Of a DNA stretch of 7,024 nt, positions 1-6,354 are shown one piece after another. The translations under genes and the position numbers were made by a program. The stretch's first letter is position 1. Each line of letters opens with the position of its first letter. Below the pieces are notes generated by a model that saw only the letters and a list, made by a program, of their open reading frames with translations, was not told the DNA's origin and did not search any database. The stretch is taken from NCBI GenBank assembly GCA_000980735.1, contig LBFQ01000036.1, positions 7,575-14,598 of the forward strand, written 5' to 3'. The stretch comes from Candidatus Caldipriscus sp. T1.2. Its GTDB lineage: Bacteria > Hydrothermota > Hydrothermia > LBFQ01.

Positions 1-383
1 CCGACGATAAACCAACTTGTAAGGTACGGGGGGAAGCCGAAGAAACGTAAGTCAAAGTCCCCAGCTTTGGATGGATGTCCCCAAAAGAGGGAACCTGTAT
101 AAGGGTTTATACGACAACCCCGAAGAAGCCCAACTCCGCGCTTAGGAAGGTGGCAAAGGTGAGGCTTTCAAACGGCAAAGAGGTAATAGCTTACATACCC
201 GGAATAGGGCACAACCTTCAGGAGCACTCGGTGGTTTTGGTGAGGGGAGGAAGGGTGAAGGATCTTCCTGGTGTTAAGTATCACATAGTGAGGGGTGTTT
301 ATGACGCGGCGGGAGTAGCAAACAGGAGGAACTCAAGGTCAAAGTATGGGGCGAAGAGGCCCAAGGAGGGAGGCAAGAAATGA
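1..383 (+). CDS. rpsL: 30S ribosomal protein S12, 5' end cut, apparent frameshift
   Basis: Protein S12 of the small ribosomal subunit, part of the decoding centre that checks codon-anticodon pairing. The window opens at codon 2: reading from base 1 gives PTINQLVR and then SPALDGCPQKR, the normal S12 N-terminus, so the start codon lies just outside. That frame hits TAA at 100-102. The rest of S12 continues in the -1 frame from about base 90 (GTCIRVYTTTPKKPNSALRK onward) to TGA at 381-383. Joined, the protein is about 128 residues, a normal length. The TPKKPNSAL and GGRVKDLPG loops are intact. They carry the lysines classically mutated in streptomycin resistance, here in the sensitive form, and the aspartate that RimO methylthiolates in other bacteria. 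An ATG at 75 opens the second frame but is not a credible start, since it would remove the conserved N-terminal third. The stop overlaps the rpsG start by 4 bases. Family assignment is certain; whether the frameshift is real is not. Confidence 0.95.
88..91 (+). other. Apparent one-base deletion (frameshift) in rpsL
   Basis: S12 homology switches here from frame 1 to frame 3. The conserved CPQKRG needs AGG GGA, that is four Gs, but the sequence has only three Gs (89-91) between A88 and A92. Restoring one G rejoins both halves with no missing or extra residue. No canonical -1 slippery heptamer is in frame (codons CCC CAA AAG AGG GAA), and the homopolymer runs are short, so a base-calling or assembly error in an essential gene is the simplest explanation. 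Confidence 0.85.
363..369 (+). promoter_or_regulatory. Shine-Dalgarno sequence of rpsG
   Basis: AAGGAGG lies inside the end of rpsL, 10 bases before the rpsG ATG at 380. It is the strongest ribosome binding site in the window and supports that start. It also shows that the organism uses SD-led initiation, which makes its absence before the thiolase-like and TetR genes more telling. Confidence 0.7.
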
Positions 384-847
384 GGAGGAGAAGGGCACCC
401 GAGAGAAAAATTCAACCCGATCCCGTATATAACAGCGAGCTCGTAGCAAAATTTATAAACAATCTAATGTGGGATGGGAAAAAATTCTTAGCGCAGAAGG
501 TCTTTTATAGGGCTATGGAGATCGTGGGGGAGAGGACCAACGAAAACCCCCTACACGTTTTCCAAAAGGCGATAGAAAACGTAAAGCCGAGTATGGAGGT
601 TAGGTCAAGGAGGATAGGGGGGGCGAACTATCAGGTTCCCGTTGAGGTGAGGCCCAAGAGGCAGATTTCCCTCGCCATAAAGTGGATCATTGACGCGGCG
701 AGGAAGAGGCCGGGAAGGAGGATGTACGAGAAGCTCGCGGCGGAAATAATAGATGCGTACAAGGGAACGGGGAACGCGGTTAAGACAAAGGAAAACGTCC
801 ATAAGATGGCCGAGGCAAACAGGGTTTTTGCCCATTTCAGGTGGTGA
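380..847 (+). CDS. rpsG: 30S ribosomal protein S7
   Basis: Protein S7 binds the 3' major domain of 16S rRNA, nucleates assembly of the 30S head and lines the E-site and mRNA exit channel. The 155-residue length is typical of bacteria. The N-terminus RRRRAPERK, the DPVYNSELVAKFINNLMWDGKK segment (residues 14 to 35), MEVRSRRIGGANYQVPVEVR near 72 to 91 and the C-terminal HKMAEANRVFAHFRW are all diagnostic. The start at 380 overlaps the rpsL stop as ATGA, with a strong SD just upstream. In E. coli the rpsL-rpsG spacer holds an S7-binding autoregulatory structure. Here no such spacer exists, so any feedback must work elsewhere, perhaps through translational coupling. The next gene starts 3 bases after the stop and is not fusA. 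Confidence 0.98.
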   Translation: MRRRRAPERKIQPDPVYNSELVAKFINNLMWDGKKFLAQKVFYRAMEIVGERTNENPLHVFQKAIENVKPSMEVRSRRIGGANYQVPVEVRPKRQISLAIKWIIDAARKRPGRRMYEKLAAEIIDAYKGTGNAVKTKENVHKMAEANRVFAHFRW

Positions 848-848
848 G
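840..848 (+). promoter_or_regulatory. Probable ribosome binding site for the 115-residue gene
   Basis: GGTGGTGAG overlaps the rpsG stop codon and ends 2 bases before the ATG at 851. Its GGTG repeat could pair with the anti-SD, though the spacing to the GGTGG part is better than to the GAG. It suggests coupling of the downstream gene to rpsG translation. Confidence 0.4.
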
Positions 849-850
849 AT

Positions 851-1198
851 ATGAGCAGGTGGAAGCAATACCAGATTAAAAAACAGCAGAGGACAAAGAT
901 AAACTCGAAGCTTGACAAGGCTTTTGGGAAAATAGCGGATCTTTTGATGAGCGCGAAAATGGATGAGGCGGAAGAGATCGCGAAAAAGTACCTCCTAAAG
1001 TATCCCACCCACGTAAAATCCTGGAGGTTACTTGATCTCGTTAAAGCCTGGAGGGAGGTTGTAGGACCCACGATAACCAACATGAAGGCGGGGGAAAAGA
1101 GGAAGGTTTTAAAGGCGATAACCTTGGAATACAAGACAAACGATAAGATCACGGCGGAAAGCCTAGCAACCAAACTTAAGCAATTTGGCATCTCGTAA
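851..1198 (+). CDS. Small highly basic protein of unknown function in the fusA position
   Basis: I do not recognise this 115-residue protein. It has 21 Lys and 5 Arg against 12 Asp or Glu, a net charge near +14, no cysteine and no signal peptide or membrane segment, so it should be a soluble cytoplasmic protein that probably contacts nucleic acid (inference). Residues 1 to 20 are a basic, probably helical tail. Residues 21 to 66 look like a helical hairpin with a TPR-like spacing (MDEAEEIAKKYLLKYP). The C-terminal ITAESLATKLKQFGIS resembles a helix-turn-helix or winged-helix fragment, but weakly. It begins 3 bases after rpsG and overlaps lepB by 14 bases, so it is probably co-transcribed and coupled with the ribosomal genes. 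Codon use (AGG, AAG) matches its neighbours. A ribosome-associated or assembly role is plausible from position and charge only. Confidence 0.8.
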   Translation: MSRWKQYQIKKQQRTKINSKLDKAFGKIADLLMSAKMDEAEEIAKKYLLKYPTHVKSWRLLDLVKAWREVVGPTITNMKAGEKRKVLKAITLEYKTNDKITAESLATKLKQFGIS

Positions 1199-1859
1199 GA
1201 AAAGATTTTACGATCAGGTTAAGGAGTGGGTTATAATAATTCTCCTTGTACTTATTGTTAGGGCTACCCTCCTTCAAGCTTACGTTATACCTACACCTTC
1301 CATGGAAAACACCCTTCTTGTTGGCGACTTTCTATTTGTGTTCAAACCTTCATTCGGGTTCGTAATTCCCTTTACGGACATAAAGATCCCGGAGGACGTA
1401 AAGCCCAAAAGGGGAGAGGTGGTGGTTTTCAAGTTTTTTAACGAAAACAAGGATTACGTAAAGAGGGTTATAGCCCTTGAGGGGGATACGGTTGAAATAA
1501 GGAATAAGAGGGTTTACTTGAACGGGAAACCATTAAAGGAGGATTACGTAATATTCTCGGACCCGAAAACATACGATGGATTGTCGGGATATTCAAGGGA
1601 GGAATTTCAGGAATATTGGGAAAAGGGCTTTTTTGCGAGTGATATAAGGGTTAGGGATAATTTCGGACCTGTTGTGGTTCCTAAAGGAACCGCTTTCGTT
1701 ATGGGGGACAACAGGGATGAATCTTGGGATTCTAGGTTCTGGGGACCTCTCCCTTACAAGTACTTAAGGGGGAAACCCCTGATAATATACTTCTCCTTTG
1801 ATTGGAAGAAAAAACGGGTAAGGTTTGAGAGGCTTTTTAAGGTAGTTTGGAACATCTAA
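1185..1859 (+). CDS. lepB: Signal peptidase I
   Basis: Membrane-bound serine protease that removes signal peptides from exported preproteins, with its catalytic domain outside the cytoplasmic membrane. One N-terminal membrane segment spans about residues 15 to 33, after a basic tail (RKKR). The catalytic serine is Ser39 in PTPSMENTLLVGD. The general base is Lys93 in KRVIALEGD. The box MGDNRDESWDSRFWG lies at 173 to 187. The catalytic dyad and all signature boxes are therefore intact, and 224 residues is a usual length. The start is TTG at 1185. It is the only credible start, because TAG in the same frame at 1164 closes the upstream side and no ATG or GTG precedes the membrane segment. It lies 14 bases inside the previous gene without a visible SD, so translation is probably coupled. 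A segment at about residues 124 to 158, between the dyad and the GDNRD box, is charged and variable, as is common in this family. Confidence 0.95.
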   Translation: MASRKKRFYDQVKEWVIIILLVLIVRATLLQAYVIPTPSMENTLLVGDFLFVFKPSFGFVIPFTDIKIPEDVKPKRGEVVVFKFFNENKDYVKRVIALEGDTVEIRNKRVYLNGKPLKEDYVIFSDPKTYDGLSGYSREEFQEYWEKGFFASDIRVRDNFGPVVVPKGTAFVMGDNRDESWDSRFWGPLPYKYLRGKPLIIYFSFDWKKKRVRFERLFKVVWNI

Positions 1860-1867
1860 TTCGGATT

Positions 1868-1873
1868 TAGAAT
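1868..1873 (+). promoter_or_regulatory. Candidate -10 box of a leaderless promoter for the thiolase-like gene
   Basis: TAGAAT matches the bacterial -10 consensus at 5 of 6 positions and ends 7 bases before the ATG at 1881, placing the expected transcript start on or beside the start codon. There is no SD in the 21-base gap after lepB. A weak -35 candidate, TTGGAA at 1847-1852, sits at a short 15-base spacing. This is prediction from position and consensus only. Confidence 0.35.
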
Positions 1874-1880
1874 TTCCTAT

Positions 1881-2996
1881 ATGGTGAAGATCCTTTCCGC
1901 ATTGAGAAGTCCATCTGGGACATATGGGGGACCTTTTAGGGACGTGCCACCCGCCCATTTACTGTCGGAGGTATATAAAACTACAGTTGAAAAAAGTGGG
2001 ATAGATCCCTCAAATTTCTTTGAGGCTTTGGCGGGTTGGGGAATACAAACATCCGAAGCTCCAAACATAGCGAGGGTTTCTTGGCTCTTGGCAGGTTTCC
2101 CTATAGAAGTTCCCGCCATGACCTTTCAGGGGAAAAACGAGGGTGGAATCTGGGCCCTTTTGGATGGTATAAGGAAGGTTAAGTTTGAAGGCAAACCGGT
2201 TCTTGTGGGTGCGGTGGATGTTCCATCAACGTCCCCATATCTCTTGAAAACCGTAAGGTTCGGAGTGAGGGGTGGGCATACGGTTTCCCACGATCCGGTT
2301 GAGGAGTTTTTGGCAAACTATGCGGAGTGGAACGAATATTTGTCAAGGGACTTTAATAGGGAAGAGCTTGACGATTACGCGGTGAGGTCTAATAGGAAGG
2401 CATTTACCGCCCAAAGGCAGGGGAAGCTTAAGGAACAGACGGTAATAATAAGGTTTAAAAAGAAGATACCCGGAGGGGAAACCGAGGAGGTTGTAAGCGA
2501 AGATAGGACAATAGACCCTGCCCTATCGCCAAGTAGAGCCCAAAAGGCGGAAACAATTTTCCCTAACGGAAAGCTCACAAAATTCACCCTTGCCCAAAAG
2601 GCGGACGGAGCCGCGGCCCTTGTCCTTTCAACGGACGGTGGCATTGCGGAGATCCTATCTTACTCCTTTTCCGCGGGAAGACCAGAAGACGTTTTTGAGA
2701 TCGCGGATAGGGTCGTTGATGATGCTTTAAAGAAGGCGGGAAATCCGAATATAAGTTTGGTGGAGGTTGAGGATCATTCATCCGCAATAGGGCTTTGGGC
2801 GGAAAGGAAATTCGGTAAAGATAAGGTGAATATATACGGGGGGCTTTTGGCTTACGGTTATACCCTTTCTGCAAGCCCTATGATGGGTTTAGTGAGGCTA
2901 ATATATGGTTTAAGGGAGATGGGTGGGTACGGCCTGCTCGTTGCGTTCGGGGTTGAGGGTGAGGTTTTCGCCTTTGTAATAGGCTCAACCTTATAA
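1881..2996 (+). CDS. Thiolase-fold protein lacking all catalytic residues
   Basis: Thiolases make or cleave 3-ketoacyl-CoA with two cysteines and a histidine. This 371-residue protein follows the family from end to end: the start ILSALRSPSGTYGG, VPAMT before the active-site loop (77 to 81), PYLLKTVRFGVR (119 to 130), REELDDYAVRS (160 to 170), ADGAAALVL (241 to 249) and VNIYGG (316 to 321). The active site is gone. The nucleophilic Cys position is Asn86, NEAFA is EDHSS (297 to 301), the His of GHP is Tyr327, the C-terminal Cys is Phe356, and the protein has no cysteine at all. The reading frame is intact and codon use matches its neighbours, so this is not a decaying pseudogene. It probably acts as a binding or scaffold protein, perhaps with a ligand such as an acyl-CoA, but that is inference. 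It follows lepB by 21 bases and precedes a TetR regulator by 9. The ATG has no SD. Confidence 0.88.
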   Translation: MVKILSALRSPSGTYGGPFRDVPPAHLLSEVYKTTVEKSGIDPSNFFEALAGWGIQTSEAPNIARVSWLLAGFPIEVPAMTFQGKNEGGIWALLDGIRKVKFEGKPVLVGAVDVPSTSPYLLKTVRFGVRGGHTVSHDPVEEFLANYAEWNEYLSRDFNREELDDYAVRSNRKAFTAQRQGKLKEQTVIIRFKKKIPGGETEEVVSEDRTIDPALSPSRAQKAETIFPNGKLTKFTLAQKADGAAALVLSTDGGIAEILSYSFSAGRPEDVFEIADRVVDDALKKAGNPNISLVEVEDHSSAIGLWAERKFGKDKVNIYGGLLAYGYTLSASPMMGLVRLIYGLREMGGYGLLVAFGVEGEVFAFVIGSTL

Positions 2997-2997
2997 T
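2992..2997 (+). promoter_or_regulatory. Candidate -10 box of a leaderless promoter for the TetR gene
   Basis: A perfect TATAAT overlaps the stop codon of the thiolase-like gene and ends 8 bases before the ATG at 3006, so transcription would begin at or next to the start codon. No SD is visible upstream. I found no good -35 hexamer at 16 to 18 bases, which weakens the call. TATAAT can also arise by chance at a TTA-TAA codon pair. Confidence 0.35.
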
Positions 2998-3002
2998 ACA
3001 AA

Positions 3003-3018
3003 CGGATGGTAAAATCCG
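3003..3018 (+). promoter_or_regulatory. Inverted repeat over the TetR start codon, possible operator
   Basis: CGGAT, 6 bases, then ATCCG: a perfect 5-base inverted repeat that starts 3 bases before the ATG and lies just after the TATAAT. A repressor bound here would cover the predicted transcription start, a common layout for TetR autoregulation. TetR operators are often longer, and CGGAT is frequent in this genome's coding DNA, so chance is a real alternative. Confidence 0.3.
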
Positions 3019-3602
3019 ACAAAAGGGAGGAGATAATATTAAAGGCGATGGAGGTTTTTGCGAAAAACGGCATAGATAGAACGAGTATATCCGACCTCGC
3101 CCAGCATCTCGGGACAACAAAGAGCTATTTTTACTTTCACTTCTCATCAAAGGAGGACCTGATCTTCAGCATTCAAAAGTATATCATGGACGGCGCAATA
3201 TCCCATCTGGAAAGGGTTATATCCCTAAATTTAAACCCTGCGGAAAAATTAAAAGCTTGGATAGATTGGAACCTTGATAGGATAAGGGAGAGGAGGGTTG
3301 AGGTGGATTTTATGTATCAGGCAATGTTCTCAAGGTACGTAGCGAAGTTCTCTAGGGAGAGGAGGGAGGAGATATTGGAGATCCACAGGAAATATATATC
3401 CCTTGTGGGGAAAATAATAAGGGAGGGGCAGGAGAAGGGATTTTTCAAGAACCCTTATGACCCAGAGATTTTAGCCACCTTCATGGTGGGTTCCCTATTT
3501 TCCGGTATAAAGATGGCTTATTTGGGTTTTAAGGAAACTGATTACATAAAGGAGGGTTTAAAGTCCTCCCTTTTGATGATGTTGGGATATGAAGAGGTTT
3601 GA
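3006..3602 (+). CDS. TetR/AcrR-family transcriptional regulator
   Basis: A one-component DNA-binding repressor of the TetR family, acting as a dimer whose C-terminal domain binds a small ligand. The 198-residue length is typical. The N-terminal domain is standard: helix 1 at about 6 to 21 (REEIILKAMEVFAKNG), then the helix-turn-helix at 26 to 46 (TSISDLAQHLGTTKSYFYFHF), followed by SSKEDL. The rest, about 55 to 195, is an all-helical ligand domain that names no ligand. It has many charged residues and no cysteine. It starts 9 bases after the thiolase-like gene and overlaps the next gene by 14 bases. TetR proteins near fatty-acid genes often sense acyl-CoA, so a link to the thiolase-fold neighbour is possible but unproven. 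It may control itself and the downstream membrane protein. Confidence 0.92.
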   Translation: MVKSDKREEIILKAMEVFAKNGIDRTSISDLAQHLGTTKSYFYFHFSSKEDLIFSIQKYIMDGAISHLERVISLNLNPAEKLKAWIDWNLDRIRERRVEVDFMYQAMFSRYVAKFSRERREEILEIHRKYISLVGKIIREGQEKGFFKNPYDPEILATFMVGSLFSGIKMAYLGFKETDYIKEGLKSSLLMMLGYEEV

Positions 3603-6354
3603 AAGGTTGTACTTTTTGAATGTTCTTTTTGTCTTAGCTTGGTTTTTGACCTTTTACTCCCTCGGGATGTTCCTCCTTTGGGGGAAATCCATTCTTCCTA
3701 TACTTTTTACCACCTTCGCCCTAATCCTTCTCTTATTTTCCTTGCCAATAAATAAAAAAAGTTTTGCCTGGCACATTGAGAGGTTGAACCCGAACCTTAA
3801 GGAGAGGTTAGTATCCCTTTTGGAGCTCGGGGATTTGAACCATCCTTCCGTGAGGAGGCTAAATTGGGAAGTTGAAAGGGAAAAAATAAGGTTCAGGCCG
3901 ACGTTTAATATTTATCTAATTCTCCTGCCATTTTCTGTTTTTCCATTCCTTGCGCTTTCAAAGTTTTCCAAAGAGAAGCCAAAAATAAATTTCTCTTTGG
4001 ATAGGCGGGAGGTTTTTGAGGGGGAAACCTTAAAAGTCAAAACTGAGCCAAAGGTGGGGAAAATAAGGGTTGGGAATCTCGTTTTTGAGGGGGATGGAGA
4101 GTTTTTGATTTACGGTTTAAGCGAGGGAAGTTACAGGATCACCGCGGAGGGGTATAGGGGGGAGGAAAGGTTTAGGGTAATCTCGAAGCCCGTCCTTTAC
4201 GGTGTTAAGGGTTTTATTGTTCCTCCGGAATATACGGGACTTCCGGAAAGGGAATTGGGTAAGGATAATTTCGCATATGAGGGTTCAAGGTTTAAGGATC
4301 TTGAGATTTTGCACAACGGGGATAGCGCAAAATTTATGAACCTTCCCAGATTAATACTGGAAGATACGACAATTTATGTGAGGGTTTTTAAGAAGGGTAA
4401 GGATTTCACCTTTAAGGCTTTTTCCGTTAAAGTTATTAGGGATCTACCACCGAAAATTTCCATAAACCCTTCGGGAATTTACAGGGCGGAAGGCGAGAAA
4501 GTTCCCGTATCCGTTTCCGCTTATGACGATATAGGACTTTCGGATGTGGGAATATACATAAACGGAAAAAAGGAAAGCTTTAACGTAAAGGGAAGGGTGC
4601 CGAACGCTTTCTTCAGCTTGGAGTTTTCGGTTGATGATACTTTAAAGATGGTTGCGTACGCAAAGGATGTGGGGGGAAAGATATCTTTCTCGGATACCCT
4701 TATTCTCATCCCCAAGGATCCCTTGGAGGAACTAAAGGAAAAGCTCCTTTCCGCGGATAGGTTGGGAGATTTAGAGAGGAGGCTGAGGGAAATTGAGGAG
4801 AGGATAAAGGCGGATAACAAACTCTCCGGTGGCACCCTTCAGGAGATAAAATCCGCAATAACATCAACGAGGGAAACTTATAGGGAGATCCAGGAGGCAC
4901 TTGAGAGGTTCGCAAAAGAATTTAACGACCCCGAGATCTCTAATTTAATAAACGAGATCAGGAAAAACCTGAGGGAGCTTATGGATGAAGATCTCAGAAG
5001 GAAGCTTGAGGAGCTGAATAGGGCTTTGGAGAAGGCGGATCCGGAGAGGGTAGCGAAGGCGCTTAGGGAGCTGAGGTTATCCCAGAAGGATCTTAAAGGG
5101 GAGTTGGAGAGGTTCTCAAGGCTACTTGAGAGGTACAGGCAGGAGAAGGAGCTTAGGGAACTTTCCCAAAAACTTATGGAGCTTTCAAACTTCCAAAGGG
5201 AGATAACGGGGAAACCCGATAGCGCCTCCCAAAGGGAGATTTCCTCACAAATTGATAGTATTGCGAAGGGGTTGGAAAGGTATAGGGAATTTGAGGGGAT
5301 AGACGAAAAGAAACTTAATGAGTTAAAAGAGAAACTTATATCCGCTTTACAAAGTTCAAACTCCGCCCTTGATAAGATGAGGAAAGGGGGGAATTTTGGG
5401 AAGGATCAGGGTAAGACATCCTTGAGGCTTTCAGATGCGTCAAAAACCGCGGAGGAACTTTACAATTCCCTGATGGAAAATAGGACAAGGGAGGTTGTAT
5501 CAAGCTTGAACGAGATTTCGGATGCGTCCGCCTTTATAAACCAAAGGCTCGCGGAAAACCCGAGCGAGAGGAACATAGAAAGCTCAAAGATGGCTGTAAA
5601 GGATTTTGAGGAAAAATTAAGGGAGCTTTCAAACAAGAACGTTTTTGTATCTCCCAATCTATCAAAGACCGCAAGGGAGATCTATCAAAATTTGAATAGG
5701 GCTCAGGAGGAACTTGCAAGGGGAAATGGAGAGAAGGCTCAGGAAGCTTTGAATGAGGCGAGGGAGGGGTTGGTAAAGTTGAGTCTTATGACTTCCTCAA
5801 GCGCCCAGGCTTGCCAAAATTCCGGTGGATCCGGGATGGAGGGATATTTGAGACAGCTTTCAAGGATGGCGGGGGAGCAGGGGGCAATATCGGATAACCT
5901 CGGGCAAGGCTTAAACCCTGAGGAACTTGCCGAGCTCCTCGCAAGGCAGATGGCCTTAAACACCGCCCTAAGCGGACTGATAGAAAATATGAGGAGGGAA
6001 GGGATGCCGGGCGAAATCTTGAGAAAATTGGAAGAGACTTTAATGCAGATGCAAGAGCTTGAGAGGGATATGAGGGATCCTTCAGCCCTTAAGAGACTTG
6101 AGAGCCTGAGGAAAAGGGCGGAGGAAATAAGGATAAGGCTTCTGGAGGCTAGAGAGGCTTTGAGGAAGCAGAGGACGGAACCGGTATTTGAGGCGGAAAG
6201 GCCAAAACCCTACACCATAAAATCCGTTGAAAGTGGTAGGATAATAGATAGGAGGGTAATATCTGAGATTTACAGGAAGGTTTTAGCCGGCGAAAAGCTT
6301 ACACCCCAAGAGAGGAGGATATACGAGAATTATATTAGGCGATTTTTGGAATGA
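3589..6354 (+). CDS. Large membrane-anchored coiled-coil protein, DUF4175-like
   Basis: A 921-residue envelope protein of unknown function. Membrane segments lie at about 7 to 30, 34 to 53 and 106 to 125. The basic N-terminus and the charged 54 to 105 loop place both in the cytoplasm, so nearly 800 C-terminal residues should lie outside. Residues 130 to 375 are beta-rich, with VPPEYTGLP (211 to 219) and a later Ig-like unit (PPKISINPSG, then AYDDIGLSDV at 311 to 320). This order of membrane segments, PPxYTG motif, DDxG strand and long helix is what I associate with DUF4175 proteins; the assignment is from memory of the family and not searched. Residues 378 to 860 are strongly helical and highly charged, with breaks at about 590 to 610 and at a glycine-serine-rich stretch, 735 to 750, that holds the only cysteine (742). 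A conserved-looking tail (GEKLTPQERRIYENYIRRF) ends the protein. It starts 14 bases inside the TetR gene and overlaps guaA as ATGA. Confidence 0.8.
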   Translation: MKRFERLYFLNVLFVLAWFLTFYSLGMFLLWGKSILPILFTTFALILLLFSLPINKKSFAWHIERLNPNLKERLVSLLELGDLNHPSVRRLNWEVEREKIRFRPTFNIYLILLPFSVFPFLALSKFSKEKPKINFSLDRREVFEGETLKVKTEPKVGKIRVGNLVFEGDGEFLIYGLSEGSYRITAEGYRGEERFRVISKPVLYGVKGFIVPPEYTGLPERELGKDNFAYEGSRFKDLEILHNGDSAKFMNLPRLILEDTTIYVRVFKKGKDFTFKAFSVKVIRDLPPKISINPSGIYRAEGEKVPVSVSAYDDIGLSDVGIYINGKKESFNVKGRVPNAFFSLEFSVDDTLKMVAYAKDVGGKISFSDTLILIPKDPLEELKEKLLSADRLGDLERRLREIEERIKADNKLSGGTLQEIKSAITSTRETYREIQEALERFAKEFNDPEISNLINEIRKNLRELMDEDLRRKLEELNRALEKADPERVAKALRELRLSQKDLKGELERFSRLLERYRQEKELRELSQKLMELSNFQREITGKPDSASQREISSQIDSIAKGLERYREFEGIDEKKLNELKEKLISALQSSNSALDKMRKGGNFGKDQGKTSLRLSDASKTAEELYNSLMENRTREVVSSLNEISDASAFINQRLAENPSERNIESSKMAVKDFEEKLRELSNKNVFVSPNLSKTAREIYQNLNRAQEELARGNGEKAQEALNEAREGLVKLSLMTSSSAQACQNSGGSGMEGYLRQLSRMAGEQGAISDNLGQGLNPEELAELLARQMALNTALSGLIENMRREGMPGEILRKLEETLMQMQELERDMRDPSALKRLESLRKRAEEIRIRLLEAREALRKQRTEPVFEAERPKPYTIKSVESGRIIDRRVISEIYRKVLAGEKLTPQERRIYENYIRRFLE

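Noticed and set aside
79..93. Programmed -1 ribosomal frameshift in rpsL
   Set aside because: No X XXY YYZ heptamer lies in the zero frame, the A and G runs are only 4 and 3 long, and rpsL is not known to be recoded. A missing G explains the data better.
75..383. A short S12 starting at the ATG at 75
   Set aside because: It would drop the conserved N-terminal third, whose sequence is present just upstream in frame 1; the ATG is a by-product of the frame change.
631..1191. A 186-residue open frame on the - strand
   Set aside because: It lies opposite rpsG and the 115-residue gene, has no recognisable product, and the + strand genes have clear homology or coupling; antisense frames are long here because of codon bias.
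851..1198. DciA/DUF721 assignment for the 115-residue protein, from AWREVVGP
   Set aside because: Only this short motif matches and the sequence after it does not follow the family, so a name would be unsupported.
1881..2996. Annotating the thiolase-like gene as acetyl-CoA acetyltransferase
   Set aside because: Overall similarity is clear but both catalytic cysteines and the histidine are missing, so the reaction is not supported.
2997..3005. Rho-independent terminator between the thiolase-like and TetR genes
   Set aside because: The gap is 9 bases with no GC-rich stem followed by a T run. None of the other junctions shows one either.
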